Source: Algoriphagus marincola DSM 16067 (GTDB lineage: Bacteria > Bacteroidota > Bacteroidia > Cytophagales > Cyclobacteriaceae). From it: 64,000 nucleotides of DNA. The DNA is taken from positions 248,001 to 312,000 of the forward strand of contig NZ_AUBU01000006.1 in NCBI RefSeq assembly GCF_000429405.1, written 5' to 3'. Below the pieces are notes generated by a model. That model saw nothing but the letters and a program-made list of their open reading frames with translations, made no database searches and was not told the DNA's origin. Of the stretch, positions 43,401-54,180 are shown in pieces. A program made the translations under genes and the position numbers. Each line of letters begins with the position of its first letter. Within the stretch, counting starts at the first letter, position 1.

Positions 43401-45773
43401 CTACTTCCCGTTTCCTTCCGCCTCAATCATATTCTCAATTCCTTTCAGTAATGCATCCGAATTAAAGGAAATACTATCTATTCCTTCTTCGATCAGGAAT
43501 TGAGCAAAGGCAGGATTGTCGCTCGGTGCCTGACCACAGAGCCCGATTTTCTTTCCGGCTGCTTTGGCTTTTCGAATTACCTCTGCAATCATCCATTTTA
43601 CGGCAGGGTTGTTTTCATCAAACAGATCGCTCAGGACCTCCGAATCCCGATCCACGCCTAGTGTAAGTTGAGTCAGGTCGTTGGAACCGATGGAAAAGCC
43701 GTCGAAGATTTGGGCAAATTCTTCAGCGAGGATCACATTGGAGGGAATTTCGGCCATCACGTAGATCTCGAGTCCATTTTTCCCCTGCTCCAAGCCTAGC
43801 TTTTTCATCAGGGTAATCACTTTCTTTCCCTCCTCCGGTGTGCGGCAGAAGGGAATCATCACTTTGAGATTTTCTAATCCCATGTCTTCTCTGACTCGCT
43901 TGACGGCTTGACATTCCAAAGCAAATCCCTCCCTGTAGTGCTCGTGATCGTATCGGGAGGCTCCTCGGAAGCCCAGCATGGGGTTTTCTTCTCCGGTTTC
44001 AAATTTGCTTCCCCCTAAAAGATGGGCATATTCGTTCGTTTTGAAATCGCTCATGCGCAATATCACATCCTTCGGATAGAAGGCGGCGGCAATAGTCCCT
44101 ACAGCCTGAGACAGATTATCCACAAAATATTCTTGCTTGTCAGAATAGCCCTTGCAGAGCGTTTCGATTTGGGCTTTTTCTTCCAGATCCTCCAACTCAT
44201 CAAAATGCACCAAAGCCATCGGATGCACTTTGATGCTTCCGTTGACGACAAATTCCATTCGCATCAATCCTACTCCTTGATTTGGGAAAAAGGAGAGGTT
44301 GAAAGCCTTTTCAGGATCGGCAAGGATAAACATGGGCTGGGTTTTGGGAAGCTTAAGGCCTTTGAAATTGTGTTCCTGGGTTTTCCACTTCAGCTTGCCG
44401 GCATAGACTTTTCCGATTTTTCCGGAGGAATTGTCTACTGTTACCAAGTCTCCATTTTTGAGCTTTTCCAGAGCCCCTTCTGCACCCACGATTGCCAGCG
44501 CCCCCACTTCCCGCGCCACAATGGCGGCATGGCTGGTTCTGCCGCCTTTGGCTGTAATAATGGCTCCGGCTTTTTTCATTACTGGATCCCAATCAGGATT
44601 GGTGATTTCGGTGAGAAGAATATCCCCTTTTTCCAGCAGATCCGCCTCAGCGGGAGAGTGAAGGATTTTGACTTTTCCGGCTGTGATTCCGTTACCAATA
44701 GCATAGCCGGAACTCAGAAGCTCGCCTTTTTCTGTCAAGGAATACTCTTTCAGTACGTATGGATCCTTGTCAGCATGTACAGTTTCCGGTCGGGCTTGCA
44801 CGATAAAAAGCTTTCCGGAGTTTCCATCCTTAGCCCATTCGATATCCATGGGCATTTGGTAATGCTTTTCGATCTGCACCGCCCATCTCCCTAGTGTTTC
44901 GATTTCTTTTTCGTCAAGCACAAAGGCTTCTTGTTTTTCTTTTGGGGTATCCAGATTGACTACTCCTCCCTTTTTTTCATAGATCATGGTTTTGGTCTTG
45001 GAGCCTATTTTCTTGGAAATAATGGACTTTTTACCCTTTTCCAAAGAAGGTTTGAACACCAAATACTCATCAGGAATCACTGCTCCTTGCACGATATTTT
45101 CTCCCAAACCCCAGCAGCCAGTAATCAAAACAGCATTGGAAAATCCCGATTCAGGGTCGATGGAAAAAGTAACCCCACTACAAGCCAAGTCAGCCCTCAC
45201 CATCAATTGCACACCTACCGAGAGTGCTATTTCGTGTTTGTCAAAGCCCCTGTCATGGCGATATTTGATCGCGCGGGCATTGTAGAGCGAAGCAAAGCAG
45301 GATCTGACGCCTTCTAAGAGCTTTTTTTCTCCTTGTATATTCAAGAAAGATTCATGCAATCCTGCAAAACTAGCTCCCGGAAGATCCTCCGCTGTAGCAC
45401 TACTCCGGACTGCTACATCTACTTCGCGCTCATTTGCTTCGCAAAGCTTCAAGTAAGCTCCTTCGATTTCCTCGATCAATTCATCCGGAAAGGTGCCTTT
45501 GAGAAAAAGCTTTTTGATAGAGCTAGAGACTGAATTGAGGTTGGAAAAGTCTTTCAGATCCAACTGCTTTAGATGGTCGTGGATAGCTTCACCGATTTGA
45601 TTGTGCTGCACAAAAAGCCGGTAAGCATCTGCTGTCACAGCAAAACCATCTGGTATATTGATTTTCAGAGGAATCAACTTTTGAAACATCTCTCCGAGAG
45701 AGGCATTTTTTCCTCCCACTTTTGCAACGTCTTCCATTCCGATCTCCCGAAATGATACTATCAAATCTGCCAT
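43401..45773 (-). CDS. ppsA: Phosphoenolpyruvate synthase
   Basis: PpsA makes PEP from pyruvate and ATP for gluconeogenesis, consistent with growth on acetate. The 790-residue protein has the ATP-grasp N-terminal domain (VGGKNASLGEMFQ; RSSATAEDLPGASFAGLHESFLNI), the swivelling domain with phospho-His in GGRTSHAAIVAREVG (roughly residue 410-420), and the PEP-binding barrel (MLGFRGASRY; SIGSNDLTQLTLGVDRDS; GLCGQAPSDNP). Monocistronic. A large open frame on the opposite strand is antisense shadow. Confidence 0.97.
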   Translation of the reverse strand: MADLIVSFREIGMEDVAKVGGKNASLGEMFQKLIPLKINIPDGFAVTADAYRLFVQHNQIGEAIHDHLKQLDLKDFSNLNSVSSSIKKLFLKGTFPDELIEEIEGAYLKLCEANEREVDVAVRSSATAEDLPGASFAGLHESFLNIQGEKKLLEGVRSCFASLYNARAIKYRHDRGFDKHEIALSVGVQLMVRADLACSGVTFSIDPESGFSNAVLITGCWGLGENIVQGAVIPDEYLVFKPSLEKGKKSIISKKIGSKTKTMIYEKKGGVVNLDTPKEKQEAFVLDEKEIETLGRWAVQIEKHYQMPMDIEWAKDGNSGKLFIVQARPETVHADKDPYVLKEYSLTEKGELLSSGYAIGNGITAGKVKILHSPAEADLLEKGDILLTEITNPDWDPVMKKAGAIITAKGGRTSHAAIVAREVGALAIVGAEGALEKLKNGDLVTVDNSSGKIGKVYAGKLKWKTQEHNFKGLKLPKTQPMFILADPEKAFNLSFFPNQGVGLMRMEFVVNGSIKVHPMALVHFDELEDLEEKAQIETLCKGYSDKQEYFVDNLSQAVGTIAAAFYPKDVILRMSDFKTNEYAHLLGGSKFETGEENPMLGFRGASRYDHEHYREGFALECQAVKRVREDMGLENLKVMIPFCRTPEEGKKVITLMKKLGLEQGKNGLEIYVMAEIPSNVILAEEFAQIFDGFSIGSNDLTQLTLGVDRDSEVLSDLFDENNPAVKWMIAEVIRKAKAAGKKIGLCGQAPSDNPAFAQFLIEEGIDSISFNSDALLKGIENMIEAEGNGK

Positions 45774-45991
45774 CCTATTTGCTCGTTATTGATGCTTAAA
45801 AATAGAAAGGAATAGCTTGGATTTAGCTGATAAAAATCAGGCCTTTGTAAACCAAATCTCACTCTTAGCTTTGGAAGGTTAGATAAATCTGGGATGGTTT
45901 GAAAATAGATAGATTTTTTCGGGTATTTAGTAAAGTAGAAAACTATACATTTTTTGGGTGGTTAGGATATTGAAAAAATTGATAAATCGTG

Positions 45992-46381
45992 ATGAATATT
46001 TCCTGGGAAAAAGAAGCGGATAAAAATGTCTTTGGGGAAAAGTTGATCCCCTGCAGCATGGACCCTTTGACGGGATTTTTCAGAGATGGCTGCTGCAGTA
46101 CGGGACAGACTGATCATGGGACTCATACAGTCTGCGCGATTGTAACGGAGGAATTTTTAGATTTTTCAAGGAAGCAGGGTAACGACCTGATTACACCAAG
46201 GCCTGAATATCTTTTTCCCGGTCTAAAACCTGGAGATCGCTGGTGCTTGTGTGTACTCCGCTGGAAGGAAGCCTATGAAGCAGGAGTAGCTCCGGAGGTG
46301 GTGTTGGAAGCCACCCATGAGCGAAGCTTGGATTTTATACCCTTGGATGTGCTGGTGAAGTTTGCTTTCAGTAAAAAGTAA
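45992..46381 (+). CDS. DUF2237 family protein
   Basis: The 129-residue protein has the DUF2237 pattern: LIPCSMDPLTGFFRDGCCSTGQTDHGTHTVCAIVTEEFL (double Cys, Asp and His cluster), RPEYLFPGLKPGDRWCLCVLRWKEA and THERSLDFIPLDVLVKFA. The conserved Cys and His residues hint at metal binding or redox, but no function is established. The ATG at 45992 is preferred over a GTG one codon earlier. Convergent with the next gene, 12 bp apart. Confidence 0.85.
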   Translation: MNISWEKEADKNVFGEKLIPCSMDPLTGFFRDGCCSTGQTDHGTHTVCAIVTEEFLDFSRKQGNDLITPRPEYLFPGLKPGDRWCLCVLRWKEAYEAGVAPEVVLEATHERSLDFIPLDVLVKFAFSKK

Positions 46382-46393
46382 AGGACTTACATC

Positions 46394-46897
46394 CTAGCTA
46401 ACTTTTAGAAACAATTCGCCATGTCTCTTCACCACCCGAATACCGAAGTGTTGATTGATAAAAGCTTTGCAGTGGTTTTCGGCCCACTCAGCACGAGATT
46501 CTGTATCAAACAATAGCGTCATCCGAAGCATGGTTTTGACGTATTGCTCATTTTGACCCAACTGACGAATCATCGAGATTAACGCAGCCTCCCACTCTTC
46601 CTTAAACTTGTCAAAATGCGATTTGCCGTCAAATAGCAGTTCTAGCTGATTGTCTTGTTGTTGATAGCGGTAAACGCCACAAAGCTGCCGATAGATCATT
46701 CGAATGCGATCGGTAGGAAACTCAAACCCGTCTAAAATCACGGCATAGGTGCTGTCCATGAGTTTTAGTGGATTGTAGAGGTAAGTGTAGGATCGCTTGA
46801 GTTCGTATACCATCTGATCCAAAAGTTCCTCTTCTAGCGCAAACTGCGCCTGTCTAAGTATATAATTTTTGTCTAATGGGAAAAGTTTTTGAATCAT
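46394..46897 (-). CDS. Hypothetical cytoplasmic protein
   Basis: About 167 residues from MIQKLFPLDKNYIL (46897), mostly helical, with aromatic- and Tyr-rich stretches (VYELKRSYTYLYNPLKL) and a C-terminal VVKRHGELFLKVS. No signal peptide or membrane segment and no family I recognise. It may be a Bacteroidota-specific protein. Monocistronic. Confidence 0.65.
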   Translation of the reverse strand: MIQKLFPLDKNYILRQAQFALEEELLDQMVYELKRSYTYLYNPLKLMDSTYAVILDGFEFPTDRIRMIYRQLCGVYRYQQQDNQLELLFDGKSHFDKFKEEWEAALISMIRQLGQNEQYVKTMLRMTLLFDTESRAEWAENHCKAFINQHFGIRVVKRHGELFLKVS

Positions 46898-47022
46898 TTT
46901 CAGTTCGAACTCTGGCAAAAATAGAAAAAATCCAATTCTGGATAAAATTCTTTTGATGCAGAACGAGAATTATCCAAATATTAATTCAAACCAAAAAATA
47001 ATTCTTTTTGAAAAACTGTCTT

Positions 47023-47586
47023 TTACCAGTCAGCCGGTCTTCTGGCTTGGTAGGCTTGCATTTGATCCAAAAGCTCCACAGGATCATCAGAAATGATCAA
47101 GAGTTCTTCCTGCTCAGGGTATAAAAAGCCCTCTTTCATTGCATGATTTAGAAATTCGATGAGCATGTCATAATAGCCGTTGACATTATAAAGTGCGAGG
47201 GGTTTCTGAATATAGTGCAATTGATTCAATGTCATAATTTCAAAAAGTTCCTCTAAAGTCCCGATTCCACCCGGCATGGCAATAAAACCATCACCACGCT
47301 CAGCCATTAGCCATTTCCGGTCGCGCATGGTCTCGACGATTACTAGCTCTGTACATCCTGAGTGTGCTACTTCCCGGTCAACGAGTTTTTGTGGAATAAT
47401 TCCCAAAACTTCCTGCCCCGCAGCAAGCATTTCATCTGCAATCACCCCCATGAGCCCTACCCGGCCGGCTCCATACACTAAGGATAGGTCTCGATTGATC
47501 ATCTCTTGTGCAAGTGCTCTTGCAGCTGATTCGAAAACAGAGGAATTGCCTTTTTTTGAGCCGCAATAGACCGTTATTTTTTTCAT
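47023..47586 (-). CDS. LOG family protein (cytokinin-type nucleoside 5'-monophosphate phosphoribohydrolase), paralogue 1
   Basis: The 187-residue protein starts MKKITVYCGSKKGN (ATG 47586; the frame extends upstream to 47709, but that part is unrelated). LOG signatures are YGAGRVGLMGVIADEM, ETMRDRKWLMAERGDGFIAMPGG and PGGIGTLEE (105-113). LOG enzymes release adenine-type bases from nucleoside monophosphates. A second, longer paralogue is at 55.6 kb. Confidence 0.9.
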   Translation of the reverse strand: MKKITVYCGSKKGNSSVFESAARALAQEMINRDLSLVYGAGRVGLMGVIADEMLAAGQEVLGIIPQKLVDREVAHSGCTELVIVETMRDRKWLMAERGDGFIAMPGGIGTLEELFEIMTLNQLHYIQKPLALYNVNGYYDMLIEFLNHAMKEGFLYPEQEELLIISDDPVELLDQMQAYQARRPADW

Positions 47587-47754
47587 AAATAGGAGATTTA
47601 AAAAACTGTCCGAAGTTAGTTCTTCGAAAAGTAATGACAATATAAAACCGCTTAAAAACCGATAATTCGTCTTAGGAATATTCTGTACTTTTGGATATGA
47701 AATGCCCATGTGAATGGCTCCTCACACAGGGGAATTCCCCGATATATCAAAGTA

Positions 47755-47823
47755 GGGATTCTCCCGAATCAAGTTCGGGACAAGCTATGTGGCCGCTGAA
47801 AAACAAATTATATACGCATGAAA
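47755..47823. repeat. 69-bp dispersed repeat, copy B (covers the rdgB start codon)
   Basis: 65 of 69 bases match the reverse complement of 43125-43193, including the TCCCGAA/TTCGGGA hairpin. The unit ends in GCATGAAA, which is the start of rdgB. Confidence 0.85.
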
Positions 47824-48399
47824 ATTTGCTTTGCCACCAACAACTCGAAGAAAATAGAAGAGGTCAAGGCAGCTCTTCCTGATTCCATCAAGATAGTTTC
47901 ACTCAAAGAAATTGGTTGTGAGGAAGAGCTTCCTGAGACTGGTGATACGCTTGATCACAATGCCTTCCAAAAAGCTCGATATGTCAAGGAGAAGTATGGT
48001 GTAGATTGCTTTGCAGATGACACAGGTTTGGAAGTGGCATCCCTCCAAGGAGAACCAGGAGTCTACTCCGGTCGCTATGCAGGTGAGCCTCGATCGGATG
48101 AAAGGAATGTGGACCTTTTGTTGAAAAATCTAAGTGGAATAAGCAATAGAGAAGCTCAGTTTCGGACTGTGATCGCATTGATTTTGGGTGAGGATGAATA
48201 TGCTTTTGAAGGGGTAGCTAAGGGGAAGATTATCGAGGAACGAAGAGGCGAAAAGGGATTCGGGTATGATCCTATTTTTGTGCCAGAAGGAATGAATCGG
48301 ACCTTTGCAGAGCTTGATATGGAAGAAAAAAACCGCATTTCTCACCGTGGAAAGGCGGTTCATGCATTAGTTCAATTTTTAACGAGTAAAAATTTTTAA
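47818..48399 (+). CDS. rdgB: Non-canonical purine NTP pyrophosphatase (XTP/dITP diphosphatase)
   Basis: RdgB/HAM1 hydrolyses XTP, ITP and dITP to keep them out of nucleic acids. The 193-residue protein has FATNNSKKIEEVKAALP, ETGDTLDHNAFQKARY, FADDTGLEVASLQGEPGVYSGRYAGE, GFGYDPIFVPEG and ISHRGKAV, all family signatures. Its start codon is the last part of a 69-bp dispersed repeat, which must supply the 5' leader. udk follows 21 bp downstream. Confidence 0.95.
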   Translation: MKICFATNNSKKIEEVKAALPDSIKIVSLKEIGCEEELPETGDTLDHNAFQKARYVKEKYGVDCFADDTGLEVASLQGEPGVYSGRYAGEPRSDERNVDLLLKNLSGISNREAQFRTVIALILGEDEYAFEGVAKGKIIEERRGEKGFGYDPIFVPEGMNRTFAELDMEEKNRISHRGKAVHALVQFLTSKNF

Positions 48400-48420
48400 A
48401 CTTGTGGCAAAATTCAGCAC

Positions 48421-49038
48421 ATGGGACGGCCATTCATAGTAGGAATCACAGGAGGTTCTGCCTCAGGTAAGACACTTTTTTTGGAAAGACTTTTAGGAAG
48501 TTTTGATCCAGGAGAGGTTTGTTTGATCTCGCAGGACAACTACTATAAACCAAGGCATTTGCAGCCAATCGATGCGCAAGGGATACATAATTTTGATACC
48601 CCCCAAAGCATAGACTTTGAAGCCTATGCAGCTGATATTCGCAGGATTCAAGCAGGAGAGACAATTTACAGAGAAGAGTACACTTTTAATAATGCCGCTA
48701 AAAAACCGGCGATGCTCACCTTTCATCCTGCACCGGTTATCGTGGTGGAGGGAATATTCGTATTGTACTATCCTGAGCTTTCGGACTTGCTCGATCTGAA
48801 AATATTCATCGATGCCAAGGATCACATCAAACTCAAGCGCAGAATCATCCGTGACAAAGTAGAGCGAGGATATGATCTCGACGATGTGCTTTATCGGTAT
48901 GAAATGCATGTGATGCCAACCTATGAAAAGTACATCAAGCCTTTCAAAAATGACGCTGATTTGATCATTCCAAACAATTTGAACTTTGATAAGGGTTTGG
49001 AGGTCATTCGCGCTTACCTCAAAGCGAAATCAAGCTAA
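48421..49038 (+). CDS. udk: Uridine kinase
   Basis: Udk phosphorylates uridine and cytidine with ATP or GTP in pyrimidine salvage. The 205-residue protein has P-loop GGSASGKT (11-18), ISQDNYYKP, HNFDTPQSIDFE, IVVEGIFVLYYPEL and RRIIRDKVERGYDLDDVLYRYE. It is 21 bp after rdgB and probably co-transcribed. Confidence 0.95.
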   Translation: MGRPFIVGITGGSASGKTLFLERLLGSFDPGEVCLISQDNYYKPRHLQPIDAQGIHNFDTPQSIDFEAYAADIRRIQAGETIYREEYTFNNAAKKPAMLTFHPAPVIVVEGIFVLYYPELSDLLDLKIFIDAKDHIKLKRRIIRDKVERGYDLDDVLYRYEMHVMPTYEKYIKPFKNDADLIIPNNLNFDKGLEVIRAYLKAKSS

Positions 49039-49076
49039 AACTCTCAGGAAAGGGCTTTTACATTGTAAATATTCTC

Positions 49077-49084
49077 TATATTTG
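49077..49084 (+). promoter_or_regulatory. Bacteroidota -7 promoter box before the 49.1-kb membrane protein
   Basis: TATATTTG matches TAnnTTTG and ends six bases before the ATG at 49091. A -33 box is not clear (TTTT at about the right distance). Confidence 0.42.
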
Positions 49085-49090
49085 CGCAGC

Positions 49091-49438
49091 ATGAAGCAAA
49101 AAGCACAAAATAACATTCTATGGCAGCGAAGGTTCACATTGGCCTTGGCACTATTGCTGTGCTTTTTTGTCTCCTCATTAGAATACGTCACTCATCCCGA
49201 AATCAATAAGATTGAGCATCAATCCACCGAGGATGGAAGTGAGCAGGCTGTCATCTCCATGGCAGTAGATGCTGTGGTCCCTTTTGCGGTGCAATTGACC
49301 CAGACGGCCTTATACTTTATTTATGACATTATCAGCTTCGAGCCAAGGTCATTTACCGTTGAATCGGCATCCTTTGCTCCATCCAATCAGCTGGTTGAGA
49401 TACTTTTTGAGCGGATTATTTCCACGCTCGGGCCCTAG
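49091..49438 (+). CDS. Hypothetical membrane-anchored protein upstream of secDF
   Basis: The 115-residue protein has one strong hydrophobic N-terminal segment (FTLALALLLCFFVSSLEYV, about 15-33) and a second moderately hydrophobic region (AVDAVVPFAVQLTQTALYFIYDII, about 57-80). The frame is open further upstream (to 48986), but the ATG at 49091 follows a promoter box. Unknown family. It lies 94 bp before secDF on the same strand. Confidence 0.6.
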   Translation: MKQKAQNNILWQRRFTLALALLLCFFVSSLEYVTHPEINKIEHQSTEDGSEQAVISMAVDAVVPFAVQLTQTALYFIYDIISFEPRSFTVESASFAPSNQLVEILFERIISTLGP

Positions 49439-49532
49439 TTTTCCTTCTTTTTCTTGCCAATTTCCTTACATGACCTATTGGTCTATGCTTCCTTATTCTA
49501 TTTAAGAAATCAATAATTAATTCTATAATCCA

Positions 49533-52496
49533 ATGCAAAACAAAGGAGTCATTGTGTTTTTGACAGTGGTGATCACAGGCTTGTGTCTGTATTATCTGTC
49601 ATTCACATTTGTATCAAGTGGTATTCAAAAACAAGCCACTGAATATGCCGTCGAAGCGGATGGCAACGTAGATTTTGCCAAAAGAAGATCCTACCTGGAC
49701 TCTATTTGGAGAGAGCCGGTGTACAACTTCTTAGGGGCAGATTTTACCTATCAAGAAATCAAAGAAACCGAATTGGGTCTAGGTCTAGACCTTCAAGGAG
49801 GAATGCACGTGACCTTGGAGGTTTCCCCTGTGGAAATCGTAAAGGGTCTTGCAGGAAATCCCAAAGATCCTGGATTCAATCAGGCTGTAGATGAAGCTCG
49901 CGAAGCTGCTAAAACCTCAACTGAAAAGTATGTGGATCTATTCTATTCCGCATGGCAAAGCAACAACCCAGGACGTCAGCTAAGCAGTATTTTTGCGACT
50001 GCTGCCAATCGTGGCCGTATCTCCCTGGAGTCATCTGATGCAGAAATTCTAGAGATCATAGACACAGAAGTTGAAAACGCAATCGAAAGATCTTTCAACA
50101 TTCTTCGTACACGAATTGACCGATTTGGTACTTCTCAGCCAAACATTCAGCGAATTCAAGGAACTGGTCGTATTCAGGTAGAACTTCCGGGTGTAGATAA
50201 CCAAGAGCGTGTAAGAAACCTACTTCAAGGAGTAGCGAAATTGCAGTTTTGGGAAGTAGCTGAAGTAAACGAACTAGGCGGTTCCCTTGACGCGATCAAC
50301 GCTGCTTGGGTAGCTGATAATCAAAATGCAGATACTAGCGACGAAGACACGGTATCTACAGAGAATATGACAGAGGAAGATTCTCTTCGAAATGCGCTTG
50401 AAAAGCAGTTGGCGGAGATCGATCCAATGAATCCTTCCAATGACGTTTCTCCGATCTACAGCCTAATTCAGCCGAATTATGGTCTTGCCTATCAGGTTCG
50501 TGATACTATTATTATCAACCGAATCCTTAAAAACCCAGATTACAAATCACTACTTCCAAGAGACATTAAGTTGCTTTGGGGTGTGAAGCCATTTGTACCA
50601 GAAGGTACAGATTTGGAGATTCTTGAGCTTTATGCCATCAGAGCTCCTCGAGGAGCAGATCAAGCGCCTCTAGAAGGTGATGTGGTAACCGACGCTCGTC
50701 AGGTACTTGATCAGACTTCCCGTCCTGCTGTATCTATGCAGATGAATGCAGAGGGTGCCAGAAAGTGGAGATCACTTACAGGTGCAAATATCGGTCGTCG
50801 TATCGCAGTAGTTTTGGATGACTATGTGTACACAGCACCGGTAGTAAATGGCGAAATTCCTACAGGTCAGTCTGAAATTTCAGGATCTTTCACCCTGCAG
50901 GAAGCACAGGATTTGGCAAACATTCTGAAGTCAGGATCACTTCCTGCGCCAACTCAAATCGTAGAAGAAAGCATCATCGGCCCAACATTGGGTAAAGAAG
51001 CTCAAGGCCAAGGTATCATTTCCATGGTCGCAGGTCTTGTCTTAGTTGTCCTTTTCATGGTAGCATACTATTCCAAAGGTGGATTGGTTGCTATCGCGGC
51101 ATTGGTATTCAACATCTTCTTCATTCTAGGAATCCTTGCTCAGTTGGGAGCAGCTTTGACATTGCCTGGTATCGCCGGTATCGTATTGACTATCGGTATG
51201 TCCATTGATGCGAACGTACTCATCTTTGAGCGAATCAAGGAGGAACTTCGAAATGGAGCAGGTCTACTTGCTTCAATCAATGCAGGTTATAACAAAGCCT
51301 TCTCAGCCATCTTGGACTCCAATGTGACGACATTCTTGACTGGTGCCATTCTTTACGCTTTGGGACAAGGTCCAGTAAAAGGCTTTGCCATCGTATTGAT
51401 GATCGGTATTGCTTCGTCCTTCTTCTCAGCGGTATTTATCACTCGAGTGATTGTTCACTGGATGAGCAAAAAAGGAGAAAAGAGCTCTATCAGCTTCGCA
51501 ACGCCATTTGCTAAAAATGCATTGACTGGCTTGAACTTCGATTTCTTAAGCAAGCGAAAGACCGCATATTTGATTTCATCCGCGATCATCATTGTCGGTT
51601 TGGCTATCGCCGCTGTAAACGGGTTAAAGTTTGGTGTTGACTTTACAGGTGGTCGATCTTATATCGTTGCTTTTGAAGAGCCGGTAGTTCCTTCTGAATT
51701 GAAAGTAGGACTGGATGGCGAATTTGATGGCTCCGTAGAGGTTAAAACTTATGGTGCGAATAATGTCCTGAAAGTGACCACCTCCTATCTGATCAACGAG
51801 GATGATGACGAGTCCAACCGTCAGGTAGAAGAAAAGGTAAAAGAAGGAATTGCCACAGTCACTGGCTTCTCTTTCACAGATAATGCTGAAAACCTAGGCA
51901 CCGGCCAATTCGCAATTACTGGATCCTCGAAAGTGGGGGCGACTGTAGCAGACGATATCAAGACTTCCTCTGCCGAAGCCATGATCGTAGCCTTGATTGC
52001 TATCTTCCTTTACATTTTGGTACGATTCCGAAAGTGGCAATTCTCATTGGCATCAATTGCTGCCTTGGTTCACGATACATTATTTGTTATTGCAGCATTT
52101 GCAATTGCTACCGCACTGGGTGCGACCTTTGAGATCGATCAAGTATTTATCGCTGCGATATTGACGGTGATCGGTTACTCGATCAACGATACGGTGATCG
52201 TTTTTGACCGTATTCGTGAAAATATCGAGCTGAGAGGCACCGGTAAACTGGTGAATATCTTCAATGAGGCGATCAACCTTACCTTGGGTAGAACCTTGAT
52301 TACTTCATTCACAACTTTGATCGTGGTATTAGTACTATTGATCTTTGGTGGAGAAGTCTTGAGGGGATTCTCTTTCGCCTTGTTCATCGGTATTCTAGTA
52401 GGTACTTATTCATCTGTATACATCGCTACTCCGATTGTAGTAGACTTGATGAAGAAAGAGTTGGATAAAGAAAAAGAAGCGAAAAAAGTAGCTTAA
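49533..52496 (+). CDS. secDF: Protein translocase subunit SecDF (fused)
   Basis: SecDF uses the proton gradient to complete protein export through SecYEG. The 987-residue fusion has SecD first: an N-terminal helix, the periplasmic P1 domain beginning GLDLQGGMHVTLEVS, DYVYTAPVVNGEIPTGQSEISG, then helices with SIDANVLIFERIKEEL. SecF follows from about residue 670: FGVDFTGGRSYIV and INDTVIVFDRIRENIELR. The long low-complexity acidic insert after WEVAEVNELGG (about 250-290) is typical of Bacteroidota SecDF. A terminator hairpin follows. Confidence 0.97.
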   Translation: MQNKGVIVFLTVVITGLCLYYLSFTFVSSGIQKQATEYAVEADGNVDFAKRRSYLDSIWREPVYNFLGADFTYQEIKETELGLGLDLQGGMHVTLEVSPVEIVKGLAGNPKDPGFNQAVDEAREAAKTSTEKYVDLFYSAWQSNNPGRQLSSIFATAANRGRISLESSDAEILEIIDTEVENAIERSFNILRTRIDRFGTSQPNIQRIQGTGRIQVELPGVDNQERVRNLLQGVAKLQFWEVAEVNELGGSLDAINAAWVADNQNADTSDEDTVSTENMTEEDSLRNALEKQLAEIDPMNPSNDVSPIYSLIQPNYGLAYQVRDTIIINRILKNPDYKSLLPRDIKLLWGVKPFVPEGTDLEILELYAIRAPRGADQAPLEGDVVTDARQVLDQTSRPAVSMQMNAEGARKWRSLTGANIGRRIAVVLDDYVYTAPVVNGEIPTGQSEISGSFTLQEAQDLANILKSGSLPAPTQIVEESIIGPTLGKEAQGQGIISMVAGLVLVVLFMVAYYSKGGLVAIAALVFNIFFILGILAQLGAALTLPGIAGIVLTIGMSIDANVLIFERIKEELRNGAGLLASINAGYNKAFSAILDSNVTTFLTGAILYALGQGPVKGFAIVLMIGIASSFFSAVFITRVIVHWMSKKGEKSSISFATPFAKNALTGLNFDFLSKRKTAYLISSAIIIVGLAIAAVNGLKFGVDFTGGRSYIVAFEEPVVPSELKVGLDGEFDGSVEVKTYGANNVLKVTTSYLINEDDDESNRQVEEKVKEGIATVTGFSFTDNAENLGTGQFAITGSSKVGATVADDIKTSSAEAMIVALIAIFLYILVRFRKWQFSLASIAALVHDTLFVIAAFAIATALGATFEIDQVFIAAILTVIGYSINDTVIVFDRIRENIELRGTGKLVNIFNEAINLTLGRTLITSFTTLIVVLVLLIFGGEVLRGFSFALFIGILVGTYSSVYIATPIVVDLMKKELDKEKEAKKVA

Positions 52497-52517
52497 TCAG
52501 CAAAACCTATAAATGCA

Positions 52518-52543
52518 AAAACCCGGCTTAGTTGCCGGGTTTT
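52518..52543. terminator. Bidirectional intrinsic terminator after secDF
   Basis: AAAACCCGGC (52518-52527) pairs with GCCGGGTTTT (52534-52543) around TTAGTT, flanked by A and T tracts. It serves secDF and the convergent guaB. Confidence 0.88.
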
Positions 52544-52589
52544 TTTATGCCCTTTTCAAAAATTTGAAAAGGATAATGGATTGGTCAAA

Positions 52590-54092
<1,503 letters not shown>

Positions 54093-54104
54093 CTATTTGC
54101 CCGT

Positions 54105-54112
54105 CAAAGGTA
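54105..54112 (-). promoter_or_regulatory. Bacteroidota -7 promoter box of guaB
   Basis: Minus-strand TACCTTTG matches TAnnTTTG and leaves a leader of about 30 bases before the guaB ATG at 54068. Confidence 0.4.
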
Positions 54113-54180
54113 CAAACAATTTCTCATGCGGAAATACCTATTAGAAAAATAAATCTTCAGATGGAAGTTACTTAGGGTTT

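Noticed and set aside
44022..44894. Long plus-strand open frame (290 codons) opposite ppsA
   Set aside because: It lies wholly inside ppsA, shows no recognisable domain, and is explained by codon bias of the real gene.
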